Made by a program: the position numbers and the translations under genes
Source: Agaricus subrufescens
Lineage: Eukaryota > Basidiomycota > Agaricomycetes > Agaricales > Agaricaceae
Direction: 5' to 3'
Length of the DNA stretch: 64,000 nt
Assembly: GCA_029945375.1 (NCBI GenBank)
Contig: CM057059.1
Location: forward strand, 2,356,001 to 2,420,000
Shown here: positions 38,286-50,500 of the stretch, one piece after another
Numbering within the stretch: position 1 is the stretch's first letter
How the letters are laid out: each line of letters begins with the position of its first letter
Notes under the pieces: generated by a model
What the model was told of the DNA's origin: nothing
Databases searched by the model: none
The model's input: the letters and a program-made list of their open reading frames with translations, nothing else

Positions 38286-39149
38286 ATTCGATTTGCCGCT
38301 TTATATGGCACCTTGCTAGAGCAGTTCTCTATGGTGATTTACTAGACTCGGTATGTGACATTGAGAATGTACTGTCTTTTGTTTGTTTCCAGTCTAACCT
38401 TTTGTAGGGAAACTTCTGTTCCCTCAGACATCAATCCACCTTTAAACTATCATAGATGATGACATGGGTGGGGTGATGGATGGTGATGATGATGTGTGCT
38501 CCCTCGCTTCTTAGTACCTCAACTCTTGTGGTAGCAGGTGTAAGACATGTTCTCATCAATGTATTTTTAGCGGGTAGGTCCTTACCAATTGGTCGGTATG
38601 GCCCGAGGGCACAAGCATGATCCGTCAGATAGGTACTCGGCAAGAGGAAGGTTGATATTTGTCGTTATGTGCCGTCCGGATGGATCTTGGAATGTTCATT
38701 CAAGGTCCATCCGGTGTGAATATCCGAAGATAACATAGATTAAACTGTTAAAAAATTGGAAATCGTAGAGGTGGTGACAGGAGATGAATGAGACCGACGC
38801 TAGGAACTAGTGACTAGACCAGTCCCAGATACATCAGATGTTAAAATGTATGTAGTGTCGAGTGCTTACTGATTTGGGAAAAGAGCGGGGCATCTCCGAG
38901 TCTTCACCCTAGCCATTCTTTGTGACATATGCGCTACGCAACCCGCATTATCCCACATCGGTTACTTTACGTTCGAAAACTATTGGTTTACCTGTAGCAT
39001 CCGAAATGGATAACGTTGTGTCCTTGGATCTCCACCATGATCACTGCATAGCTTACGAGATGCGGATCTCATCCGAGTCCGTCTTATAACTGGGGCGTTA
39101 CGCATCTAGTTCCTTGTCTAACCATTCTTCGTCGCCCTCTGAAATATCA
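38286..39149. other. Intergenic region, presumed PAL promoter
   Basis: Around 860 bp. It contains the end of the TCP11 gene and the upstream region of PAL. A minus frame at 38431-38643 starts with a non-ATG codon and has no family resemblance, so I see no gene here. A run GTCCATCCGG...GGTCCATCCGGTGTG appears twice around 38670-38715 as a short direct repeat. Confidence 0.4.
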
Positions 39150-41922
39150 ATGAGTCTCCTCGACAACAGTATTCAGCCCAACGGGTTTGGCGCCGACGTT
39201 TCAAAAGATGCCTTGAACGCACAGAACGGTCGTTCCTCTCCACCAACGCTCTTGTCAGAATTCTTGAAGTCCCAAAAGGAGCTTCAGAACTACAGGTAAG
39301 GTGTCTTGTATCGCTGTTTCTTTGATTCAGAGCCCCTGACTGGATGATCTGTAATAGACAAGGTGTTCCTGTTCGAGTTGACGGCCAGACTCTCAGTCTC
39401 GCTGGTGTGGTCGCCGTCGCTCGCCACGGAGCCTACGTAGCGCTCGATGACTCTCCTCATATCATGTCTGCTCTCGTTAAGAGCCGAAATGTGATTGAGA
39501 ACAAGGTCAACAATGGCACTAGCGTTTACGGGTTGTCGACTGGCTTTGGCGGCAGTGGTACGATAACTTTAGCTGAAGTTACTTGTATGTCCTAACCGTA
39601 AGCTACAGCTGACACTAGAACCGATCAACCCATTCTACTGGGACACGCTCTAATTCAACACCAACACATCGGGGTGCTCCCGACATCAGAAGATCCTCCC
39701 AAGATTTTACCGCTTCTTGACGCGAGTACTGCCACTACTATGCCTGAGTCTTGGGTCCGGTGAGCATACAACATGATATACTCTTAGTCACTTTGAAAGC
39801 TTATCTTGAAAACCTTTCAGTGGCGCCATGATTGTTCGCATGAACTCTCTCATCCGTGGACATTCAGGAGTCCGGTCCGTTTCTCTTTGTCATGTACGTG
39901 ATCGCTCGTACTAACATGTTACGCTTAGGTGGGATGTCATTGAAAAAATCAACGAGGTTCTCAGGGCCGATCTGGTTCCGCGAGTACCTCTCCGTGGAAG
40001 CATATCAGCTTCTGGAGGTACGCATCAGATTATTTACAATTAGCCGATCTCTACTGACTGATGGTTGAAATCAGACTTATCCCCTCTATCGTACGTCGCC
40101 GGGACTATTGGTTTGTCTAGCCAGCTTTGTGAAGTTGAACATGTCTGATGGCATTCTTTTTCTCAGCGGGTTCCCCTTCGATTCGGGTGTTCCACGGCTC
40201 AAATAAATTTGGCTCCCGCCAAGTTTCTCGTGCATCGGAGGTTCTCCCTCAGCATGGCATTAAGCCTATCGCGCTGGCATCGAAAGAGCATTTAGGTATC
40301 CTGAATGGAACCGCGTTCTCTGCCTCTGTTGGAGCTCTTGCTATTCACGAGGCAGTTCATCTTTCGCTTCTTGCCCAAGTCTGTACGGCCATGGGTACAG
40401 AAGCTCTTTTGGGTTCCCGAGACTCTTTCGATTCCTTCATACACGCTACTGCGCGTCCGCATCCTGGCCAGGTGAGTTAGATCTATTTTTATTATCACTA
40501 AAGTAGCCTGACACGAAGAAGGTCGAAAGTGCTAAGAATATCTGGGACCTCCTAGAAGGCAGTCAATTGGCTCGTGGACACGAGGGAGAAGTCACTCTAA
40601 AAGATGATCAATACACACTGCGCCAAGACAGATACCCGCTGCGCACTGCCCCTCAATTCATCGGGCCCCAAATCGAAGATCTTCTTTCCGCACTGACCTC
40701 GTTGACCCAAGAATGCAACTCTAGTGAGTCCGCGATTCTTGAGCCGCGCTAACCCGATATTGACCCGCTTCATATAGCCACCGATAACCCCCTTATTGAT
40801 GGCGAAACTGGACGCATCCATCATGGAGGAAATTTCCAAGCTATGGCCGTCACTAATGCTATGGAAAAAAGCCGCCTTGCACTCCACCATATCGGCAAGA
40901 TGATTTTTGCTCAGAGTACCGAACTTATCAACCCCGCAACAAATAGAGGCCTTCCTCCTTCGCTTGCTGCTAGTGATCCATCTCTGAACTACCATGTCAA
41001 GGGTGTTGATATTGCCACCGCTGCCTACACTGCTGAACTCGGCTACTTGGCGAGCCCGGTTTCTACTCATATCCAATCCGCTGAGATGCATAATCAAGCT
41101 ATCAAGTACGTTCATTCTATTATCGAAATCACCCAAAACTAATTCTTTCTCTCTTAGCTCTATGGCCCTTGTTTCTGCACGAGCTACGATCAACTCGATC
41201 GATGTCTTGTCTATGCTGACTGCGACTTATTTGTACAACCTATGCCAAGGTATGTATACCAATCTAGTTAGAAAAACACAGAGCTGACGACCGGTAATAG
41301 CTCTTGATCTTCGCGCGTTACAAGCAGAGTTTAATTCTCGTCTTCCGGACCTTGTCCGAGATGCGCTTCGAATCCATTTCGGGACTGACATCCCTCCTGT
41401 AGAGGAAGAAAATCTCTTGAAAACCCTTGTGCGTGTCATGCGTGAGAGCCTTGACCGATCGACGACTATGGACAACGAGGATTGCATGCGCGTGGTGGCC
41501 AACTCCACTGCTTCTATTATTGTCAAGTTCTTCTCAGACTCTGGCAAGTGTGATTTGAAGAGTGTAAACGAATTTTGTTCTCGGGTTGCCTCTCACTGCG
41601 CCGGCGTTCATAATGAACTCAGGAAAGACTATTTGACTGGTTTGAAGGGCTCCGCCCCCGCCTCGCCATACTTGGGCAAGACAAGAGTTGTTTATGAATA
41701 TGTACGAGAAACACTGGGCATCAAGATGCATGGCTTAGAAAACTTTACTGGGTTCATCAACGGACTTGGTGTTGATGCCGCTTCTATTGGAGAGAACATC
41801 TCAATAATTTACGAGGTTCGTTTTCACCGACTTTGGCAGTGAAGTTTTTCGATACTGATAATCCTTTGCAGGCTATTCGCGACGGCGACATGCATCATGT
41901 AGTTGCTTCTCTTTTCGAGTAG
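39150..41922 (+). CDS. PAL: Phenylalanine ammonia-lyase
   Basis: About nine exons coding about 730 residues. The start [12 protein letters not shown] at 39150 is the first ATG of the frame. Motifs in order: [10 protein letters not shown], the substrate-lid glycine region; GRHGYN-equivalent [14 protein letters not shown]; the MIO prosthetic-group triad Ala-Ser-Gly in [16 protein letters not shown] (40008-40016, with an intron just after the glycine codon); [15 protein letters not shown]; and [14 protein letters not shown], and the C-terminal shielding domain after NLCQ. Reaction: L-phenylalanine to trans-cinnamate plus ammonia. Gly and Ala codons of the triad are intact, so the enzyme should be active. 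In Agaricomycetes PAL feeds phenylpropanoid breakdown and secondary metabolites. Whether tyrosine is also used cannot be decided without the selectivity residue alignment. Confidence 0.95.
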
Positions 41923-42781
41923 TTTCGAGTTTCGTTGTGTATTCTTTTCTTTCGACAGTATTGCTAGACTTGTAGGATTATTCGCCCTCCGCTGGAGAAT
42001 ACAAATAGACAACCATTCAATGTATCGTTGCTAAATGTTTATGATATCTCGGGCTGTTGTTCATCCGTCGCTCGTTGTCCCGTACTTTCATGAAACACAA
42101 GAGACGTTGACAACGGGGCTAGTGGAGGACATGAAAGAAACAATGCCCTTAATTCTGTAGAATTAGACAAGGACTTCGTGTTGGGCATAAATCGCCGTTG
42201 AGTTACCAAGATGATAGAAAATTAGATCCGATAGTTACATCGGAGATAGAGGTATATGCAACCATCCGACGACAAGGAATGCCAATACTAAACTCCGCAG
42301 AAGCTGTTAAGTTGATCATGGAACATCAACTTCTTTGTTGATATGCCAACCGTGGAGGCATTAGAATAGAATTTCCCATATATCGCGGAGATATTAGAAG
42401 CTCTTCAGACCGTAGCTACCGGACACGCGCCGATGATTTCTGGTACGCGGAGCGGTTTGCAGGGCTGAGCGCTGAGGTGACTCCAATAGCCAGCAGAAAA
42501 GGACCCTAAAGGGTCGGATAACCCATTCTAAATAAGCGGAGAGCTCGTTCAAAACGAGCGTTTTGGATTCAGGAAAGCTCGAGTCGCAAACGATCCACAA
42601 ACACTCAAGCAAGCTCACGATCGTAAGCGAGAACGAAACACTAAATGTTTGCCGATACATAAGTCAACCGGTTGACACAGTCAGATCAATCTAAAATAAG
42701 TTACAAGTAAGGCAAAATACGACGTACAAAGTCCACAAGTTGTGTGACGTTAAGTTAGCGAGCATTAGGTGGTGATACACC
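41923..42781. other. Intergenic region between convergent PAL and MMT-type gene
   Basis: About 860 bp between two stop codons, long for tail-to-tail genes here. An 88-codon minus frame (42394-42660) begins with ATG but has no domain, no intron-linked partner and a biased composition. I see no supported gene, repeat or RNA. Confidence 0.4.
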
Positions 42782-44384
42782 TCATTCAGACGAAGCTGAC
42801 TCGAACTTTACCCGGACCTCCGCAATTTCCTTCCTAGCCTCCCGCATAGTCTTGTTGATTTTGTCCTCCAACTCTTGCGTTTGAGCGACAGACAACTCAG
42901 AATTTACCTGAGCCGTCAGGTCAACAAATAGCATGGAACCCGCTCTTCGGGCTCGAAGGTTTTCGACCCCGATCAACATGCGAGTTTCATCCTGCGTGCT
43001 AGTTTTGATAAGAGGTGTCAGAGATCGTTGGAGCGCATCTGCTTTCTTTCGGGAAACACCAGCGTCAGTAAGATCACCCCATGCGCCCTTGAGTACGTTT
43101 ATTCCTTGCTGTAAGATGACGGCAGACACAATGAGGCCTGTCACAGGTTTGCCCATCTTGTTAGCTGGTTATTTGCGAGTTCAATGGAAGAGCACTCACC
43201 CCCAATAGGATCTAAGGGTATAGCCGGCCAGTACCAGGTCCCTAAGATTGCTACCAATGCTACTCCGCTGGAATACGCATCGCTACGGTGATGAAGTGCG
43301 TTTGCCATCAAAACTGGACTATTCTCCTGATCCGCCACACGCTTTGTGATCCAGTATAACCATTCCTTTATGAGGACGCTCACGGCGGCGAACCATGCAG
43401 CATTGACATCAACGGAATGTACATGTGAGTGTCCTTTGTCGGGTAAATCTGGTGCAATCAATGTTACATTTTCGATTACGGTGTGTAGCACTCCTGGAGG
43501 TACAGTTGGTAGAGTTTCGCTGAGTGTTGCTAAAAGTAGATGATACGAATGAACACCGATGCCAAGGGCGCCGCCAATGAGAAGAAGTGAAATAGTCGTG
43601 GTTCCCAGGGTCTCGAACTTGGCGAAACCATAAGGGTATCGTTCCGAGGGAGGTTTCCGTGAGAGGTTCCAGCAGAATAGGACGACGAAGTCCCCAAGCA
43701 GATCTATACGATAAGCGATTTAATCGGACTGTACGTGTCAAGAGGGTTGTGAACACGTACCACTGAGTGAATGACCAGCATCCGCGAGGAGCGATGCTGA
43801 ATGGAGGAACCACCCAGCCGTACCCTTGGCTGCAGTCAGGATGATATTCGAAACCAATCCAACTAGGGTAATGTAGCTCCCTCTATCACCTATGCGTTGA
43901 CAGTCAGCGAGCCGCTCCGAGAGCCAGTTTCTGGGAGCTCACGTTTAGTCCCTGAGAGGGCAGCTACTATATGCGCGGCGTCATGCGAGTGGCCGCCTCC
44001 GTCCTCTCCGTTATGCGAATGTGAATGGGCGAAGAGCGAGTGCGAATGGCCGTGGTGATCTGGAGTGCGATCAGCGTCTTTATTCGACTTCTGGCCCTTC
44101 AATTCGGTGCTCGTAGCGCGACGCTGCATCATGAGGGGTCCTTTGTCGGAACGGAGGAGGGTCTGCCTCGACGGGTAAGCGAGGGAGAGGGAACAATAAA
44201 GTCGAGGGGAGCCAAGATCGGAAAGGAAAAGGTGCCTGGTGCGTTTACCAAATGACACGTTTACAGTTCTCAGGGGTTTGTGACCGAGCGTCCTCAAGTG
44301 GGGAGCCGATAGACCTGCGAGCGCGACGCCAGCCGTGGTGCGGGCAAGTGAAGGGAAGGCCCCATGGAGTGGATGTATGTACAT
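42782..44384 (-). CDS. Mitochondrial cation diffusion facilitator (Mmt1/2, SLC30A9-like)
   Basis: Start MYIHPLHGAFPSL at 44384 (the frame 9 bp upstream opens with GTG). The first 90 residues are basic and Ser/Arg rich, fitting a mitochondrial presequence. Then comes a His-rich stretch (HHGHSHSLFAHSHSHNG, then GGGHSHDAAH). The cation-efflux fold begins at ITLVGLVSNIILTAAKG, with the metal site HSASLLADAGHSLSD (HxxxD) in TM2, and ALHHRSDAYSSGVAL (HxxxD) in TM5. The C-terminal cytosolic-like domain carries LTDAGVSRKKAD and RARRAGSMLFVDL. Known role: Mmt1/2 export iron from mitochondria, while SLC30A9 exports zinc; the substrate here is not decided. At least four exons. It lies upstream (convergent side) of PAL and next to the alcohol dehydrogenase. 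Confidence 0.88.
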
Positions 44385-44502
44385 ATGTTGCACTTTCGAT
44401 TTTGAAACTACCGGGGGCCATGCATATGTATTTGTCTAGCGCTACTTGGCCAGACGATGACGTACTTGCGAGTACCTTATGATTTCTTTTGATCCCAATG
44501 AT

Positions 44503-46037
44503 CTACCACATATCCTCCAACATCTTCAAGACCTCCTTAAAATCAGCGTGATCTTCTCCTCTTAGCGCGTGAGCTGCGACACCGCGGAGGTCCTCACGCG
44601 GGACATTATACTCGGACAAAGTTGAGTGCAGGCCCAGGTCACGAATCAGTCTGTTCCGTGTTACCATGGCTTGTTTGAAGTTCAAATCCGGAACTTTACT
44701 TACCCGTCGATACGGGAGGAAAACTTGCGGATGTCGCCATCAATCGTACCTGTAGATGGCTCATCAATGCACTTTAATGCGGCTGCGACGAATTCCTTGT
44801 TCTCTGGCGTAGCGATTTGCGCTTGGAGTGCAACTGTAGGTGCCAAAGTCAAGCACTAATGCTATCGTTAATATCTCGGTCCCGTCTGCGAAAGTCTGCG
44901 AAAGGGCCACAAACTGAAGTGATTCCATGCGGGATGCCGTATCTTGCTCCTAACCCGTGGCCAACACTATGTGAGATCCCGAGAGCCCTAGAACAGAAAT
45001 AAGGGGCTTGAGGCATTAAATGTGAGGCTGTTCCACTTACGCATATTTGAGCTTCATAGGCCACAGACTCATCCACGAGGCCAATTGTAGCTTTTGTCTG
45101 ATCAAGATAGAGCTGGGATCGGCCTTTGTCATCGGTAGATACTTGAAATATTCGGATATCGCATGGTATCCAAGTACTTTGACCGGAGGCGTAACGTTGT
45201 TGCGATAAAGATTTTCTGAGTAGTAGCTGATAAATGTACCATCACTGGTTTTTGTCTCATGTGTGCCTTACCTACTGCATGATCCATAGACTTGATGCCG
45301 GTGGACAACCTTTTAGAGTCTCGTCAACATCAGATGATGGAAAATGATATTCATAGAAGCTTACCATAGACGCTCTGGAGTGCCTAGAGTCATCTCGGCA
45401 TCGAGTATGATTCCTGCAGGGACAAGTCCAGGGGAATTGACAGAAACTTTTTGATTTTCTTCGTTAGTGTACCCTGCCCCGACCTGACCTACTGATTAGC
45501 GGGGGAATGAGTTAAGGATGAGCATGCTTGCCTGATACTCTGCTGCGCTAAGCGTCGTAGGAATGGCGATTTGATTCAGTACATCTCCACCCTTTTCCTG
45601 CTGATAAAAATATAATAATGTTTTTGCGGCGTCGATGCAGGAGCCTCCGCCGACAGATACTATGCCATCACAGCCATTCTCTTCCAACACCCGACTGGCA
45701 GCACGTATGTCGGATATAGGAGAGTGCTGTTGAATTTGATGAAAGGTAGCTCCATAGGCGTCGCATGTGCGAAGTATTTCTTCCACTCTTCGAGCAACGT
45801 CCGTCTGTGATATTGATGAGAGAGATTCAGGGAATGATCCGAGAACTACTGTGCCTTGAATAGAACGCTCTTGCTGGTCAGAAGCAGTGCTCTCTTAATT
45901 CCTAGGGTTTGCAGTAGTTCCGGCAGGGCAGTCTTTACGCAGCCCGGGCCGTAAAACAGACCCTTGAGATGGAGCTGCCAGCTGTAGTAACCTTGGTAGG
46001 TCGAGGATGCCGAAGTGTCACGATCTATGACAGACAT
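44503..46037 (-). CDS. Iron-containing alcohol dehydrogenase, maleylacetate reductase type
   Basis: Start MSVIDRDTS at 46037 (an upstream GTG is not used). Exons give FYGPGCVKTALPELLQ and LLLTSKSVLF (Rossmann-like entry), SVGGGSCIDAAKTLLYF (NAD-binding GGGS), IPTTLSAAEYQ (typical of maleylacetate reductases), then IILDAEMTLGTPERLW and STGIKSMDHAVE. The metal site is ALGISHSVGHGLGARYGIPHG with its His residues. The helical C-terminal half ends MLEDMW. About 390 residues, usual for the family. Maleylacetate reductases turn maleylacetate into 3-oxoadipate in ring-fission pathways; fungal relatives also include uncharacterised dehydrogenases. Whether metal is needed in this subclass is uncertain. 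It is divergent from the flavin-reductase gene with 159 bp between the start codons. Confidence 0.83.
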
Positions 46038-46196
46038 GGCTGCGAGCCACCAACGCACGGTACAGCTGAGAGTCGGGCTTATTAACGACGACCACCAGAC
46101 CTTGCCAATTCACTTGCCCGGATTGGCCGATCTATTTAAAGAACGTGATCTGCGCTGACACAGCTCCTATCCATCGAGCTTAGCGAAGAGTAACAC
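46038..46196. promoter_or_regulatory. Shared divergent promoter of the dehydrogenase and flavin-reductase genes
   Basis: Only 159 bp lie between the ATGs, so the two genes probably share control elements. A TATA-like TATTTAAAG is present near 46132-46140, and a CGGGCTTATTAACGACGACC stretch lies at about 46075. No known aromatic-response site was recognised. Confidence 0.4.
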
Positions 46197-47372
46197 ATGC
46201 ACGTTCTCGCCACCAGAACATGCGCATCAGGCGCGGCCTTGCTTCCACGAGTGCGGTACTCTTCATTGTTGTCGGAGTGCCTGCACAGGGCAGCGAGGCC
46301 CGCGGCTATGACGGGTGACGCGTTTTCGGAACCTAGGCGGAACGTTCATAATCAAACTGGTCTCTTGCCACCTTTTGATCATCAAAAGAGGTTCAAACTG
46401 ACAGCGCCCCCTTGCCCAGAGTGGAAATATGGAGACGGAGCCAATACTCAGTCCGGGGAAGAGCAGGCATCGTGGAAGGGCACGGATGAGGCACGTAGAA
46501 CCAAAGTGTGGGATATGAGCAATGCATCACCTAAGTATGTAGAACTGTGTTTCATCTCGTAGATTGGTGCAGAGTTCTGAGCGCTTATTTAGGGAAATAT
46601 ACCAATTGATGACTTCTGTAATTGTACCGAGGCCGATAGCGTTCGTGTCGAGCTTGTCGAGTGAAGGGGTGCCGAACCTTGCACCATTCAGCTACTTTTC
46701 GATGGTGAGTAGTTTACACTCAGGGGAAGAAAGTCTAACTAGGCGGCGTCGGGCAGGTATCGCATAATCCACCCATGGTATCAATCTCATTTACACTTTC
46801 TCAACGACGTCCGAAGGATACTCGGGAGAATGTTCTCCAGACTAAAGAATTTACGGTCAACATAATCAGCGAGCCATTTATCCACGCTGCGAATACGACG
46901 TCTGTCGAGTCGCCTGCTGATACAAACGAGTGGCTTCTCGCAGGCCTGACGCCTGCCAAAAGTGTCGGTACTAGTCTCCTCTGGGCGCAATGTGTTGATT
47001 GAGCAGTCTGCAGGATCTCGTGAAGCCGCCAATGGTCGAAGAGAGCGCGGTAAGCATGGAGTGTGAGGTATGGCAGTTCGGCTAATTATAGTGGGCGGAT
47101 TAACTGAGGTTACTTTGGTATAGATATATTCGTATCAAGATATATCAGCCTCGCCTCATGCCGCCGCGACGACAACCGTAGTGCTGGGCCTGATTAAAAA
47201 GATGCATGTCAGAGAGTCGTTCTTGCGGGAGGATGGGCTGACGGTGGACGTGAGCAAGCTGAGGCCGGTGGCTCGGCTGGGGGGTAGGGGGTACGCGCGA
47301 GTGGTCGAAGGCTTTGAATTGGGCCGGGTGTCATGGAAAGAGGTGAAGGGGGCTTACGAGGAGATAGTATAA
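46197..47372 (+). CDS. Flavin-reductase-like FMN-binding split-barrel protein
   Basis: Start MHVLATRTCASGAA at 46197, with an Arg/Ala-rich leader. Introns near 46531-46591, 46705-46757, 46974-47020 and 47066-47116 join exons to REIYQLMTSVIVPRPIAFVS (split-barrel entry), GVPNLAPFSYFSMVSHNPP, MVSISFTLSQRRPKDTREN, TKEFTVNIISEPFIHAAN, and MECEIYSYQDISASPHAAA, ending VLGLIKKMHVRESFL. This is the DIM6/NTAB flavoprotein fold that binds FMN and often supplies reduced flavin to monooxygenases. The exact partner is unknown. About 310 residues including the leader. Context next to a maleylacetate reductase-type gene suggests aromatic metabolism, but this is inference. Confidence 0.82.
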
Positions 47373-47572
47373 TTAGGATTTGTGGCATGCAGCATATGGG
47401 CTGGAAGTCTGCACAGCCACCCCCTTCGCTTGTTTGGTTCCCTTTGCTTTGCCCGCCTTGTTCTCTCCTCCCCGTCGTATGTTGCGTTCTCTCCCCCAAT
47501 CCATCCCCACCGTTCAGCCTCTAACTACTGCCCAGCCGCCCCCTGCTCCTCGTCCCGTCGCAAGCCGTAAGA

Positions 47573-50500
47573 ATGGCCGAGCACGACTCTCAGCCCTCAA
47601 AAGCTGAGCGTCGCCAGCTTGCCGTTGAAAAGCTCAAACGCGCCACCTCGCTGCCCCGGATGAAGGACGGCCGCCGGACCCCGATGCACATAGAGGCCGT
47701 CAGTGAGAGCGAGAAGCCCTCTCTTGATACCACAGATGGAAAAAGTTCTCCTTCCCAATCGCTTCCTCTCGAAGACATCCCACCTCCTCAAGAACCAACC
47801 AGCGCACCGGAAGAAGACCAGGACACTCCTGAGCCAGAACCAGAACCTGAGATCGAAGACCGAACCGTGTCTCCTGGTCCTCCAGGTCGGTCCAAACGCC
47901 GTTCCCGATCCCGTTCTCGATCTAGAGGCTCCAAGGACTTTAAGAACAAGGCTCGGGGTGCCCAGTCTCCCATCCCGCCAGCAGGCGATCTCTCACAGGA
48001 GGAGGAAGAACCCCCAATACCCACACCTCCATCCATCGCTTCTCCAGCCCTACCTTCGCTTTTCTCCCCCATGCCTAATCATCTTTCTCCCTTTCAACAT
48101 ACACATTTTGCGCGATCTCCTACCCCTGAACCCGCCACTCTTTACCCAGGCTACCCCTCCCCTACCCCATTATTACTTCCTACACTCGAAGCCCTACAGA
48201 AAGGTCTATTTCGCTCGAATAGCGCAAGTGGTGCAGCTGCAGGCCGCCGACTGGCTCTGGCCAAGCTTACTGGTGGCGCAGACATATATGACCCATTGCC
48301 CGTGACACCGTCGACCCCACCGCCATCAAATAACAAGCTGTCGCGGAACAATACTGTGTCTGGAGGCGAGCGAATTGCCGCCCGTCAAAATATGCTGACT
48401 CTCTTAAGTGGCCGGCTTGCAAAGGGAGCGGAAGTCGAAGGAAGCGGATCTGACGAAAGGACAGCTCCATCACCACTTCCCCGACGACGGAAACGACGGT
48501 CGCGGCGGGGTTCAGCTAGTGCCAATGCGGGAAACGCTGATTCTGACTCACCTACGCTGTCGACGACGGGCACACCTGTACCACATCCTTCCCATTCTCA
48601 TCCTCCAGATGCAATTGCAGAGTTGCGCACTCTATTGGTGACACCTATACAGGCGTCAAGTAGGAGTCAAGGTGATGAACATGTTGCTGATGCACCCTCT
48701 GACATGATGGAAGCTGCGGACTCCATTAGCAATGAGCTGCGTAGGTCCGTTCGACACCGGGATAGTGTGTTAGTTGAGGAAGATGAATCTGATAGTCAGG
48801 ATGAAGTCAATGACGATGTGATAGGGGAGCCACAAGACGAGGAGTCAGATCAAATACAGCAGTCTCCACCGCGACTTAGCCATACAGGATTGCCTTCAAC
48901 ACCTTCCCGGCTAACGCCAAACCCAACTATCATACGCGCACCATATTCCTCAGATATATCTTCTCAAGTGTCGATGGACTCGGAGATGGTGCCCGGTGCA
49001 ATAGGTGTACCCATATATCTCAGTCACCATACTCGCTCCGGCAGTGACGCATTTCCCGCAAGTCCCTTTACAATACCGTTCAAGGAAAGACCATCTGAAG
49101 AGGAAGAGGAGGAAGTCTTATACCATCCCGATGTCTACCGCGCTAGAACACCCTTTACGGATATTCATACCGATGGACATGGCAGAGAAATCAGCTGGGT
49201 CGGGGAGCCTGGTGAGTATTATCATCACTTATGTTAATGCACGCATATGTGGACGTGTATTCATCACTTTCTAGTGTTTGACATGGATAAGGACAATGAT
49301 TTAGTCATTGAAAGTGACTCGGAAGAGGAACAAAGTCAAAAAGAGGTGGTCAGCGGTCGGGATGACGATGTTCCTCCTGTCGCAATGGAGTCGGAGGACG
49401 ATGAACGTGCATTTGAGGAACCGCTTTCGCCGACTTCTTCCGAGGCACCACAGAAAGACCTTCCCATGCCTCCCCGAGAATCTGCTGAAAGCGCTGACCC
49501 GGACCATTCGAATATTCATGTGCTCTCATCCTCCTCCTCTACATCAGCCATCACCAATTCTCAATCCCCTGACCAAGCAAGGATTTCACAACAACGATTT
49601 CCGACACCGCTATCTGTCGCTACGAGGACTCAGGGTAGTGAGAAGTCACCGCTTACAGGAGATGATTGGGAAGAAACATCGTCATCGACTAAGCGTAATG
49701 GGGAACACACCTCACCAAGTACTTGGGAGAAGGTGAAAGGTGCTTTTTCGAGGGCGAATCCTTCCGGGCGTCGTTCACGTTCCAACAGCCTTGCTACTAG
49801 AGAGCGGCGGGACAACATTGAATCAAGCATAAGTAGGGAAAGTGGTGCGAGTCTAACGAGTACGAGGGCCGTTGATGGACCTGGACATCCGCCTCTACAA
49901 GCACCTCCCTTGATGCAGACGTCTTCCGCTTCTACCTCTATCCATTCTCTCTCCCCTCATGCGCATGTTCCTCCGCGTAATGGTGCTTCCCCCATTCCGG
50001 CCGCGACCAGCGCCGATTTGGCGAAGTATCAAAGCATGAAGCTATTTCCCTTCCCTGGTTTTCAGCGACTGGAAGAGCAGAGGAATAAGAAGGTTGTTGG
50101 AGGAGGTGCAGCATCCTTATCATCTCCCGATGTATCTGTAACAGTTGTAGATGAAGACCAACCCCCACTCTCGGCGAATTGGTCTGTCAATACGTCCCCG
50201 CGAACGCCAGATACCTCAAGAGAACGAAAATTGTCACATCAGGCATCAGATTCAAAGCTGTTACCGAAATTCAATGGGACTGCTAATGGAACACCACTGA
50301 GCTTGTCGACTTCACGTGGAGAATATGCCGATGTGGCGCCCTCGCAGTCACTTTCGCCTAATGGAAAGGCCCGACCGCCACTTCCCAAGACCCTTTCGGG
50401 AGTAAGGCAATGGCTGACAAAGAACAACAAGCTGTTCTCTCCCTCACTGCCGCTTACATTTCCTCAGTCCTCGAGTTCTTCGGGAGCGAGCAACACAAAT

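Noticed and set aside
38431..38643. 70-codon minus ORF between TCP11 and PAL
   Set aside because: Starts at a non-ATG codon and has no recognisable family; probably chance.
42394..42660. 88-codon minus ORF in the PAL-MMT intergenic space
   Set aside because: It starts with ATG but shows no domain, has no joined exon and lies in a region of weak coding character.
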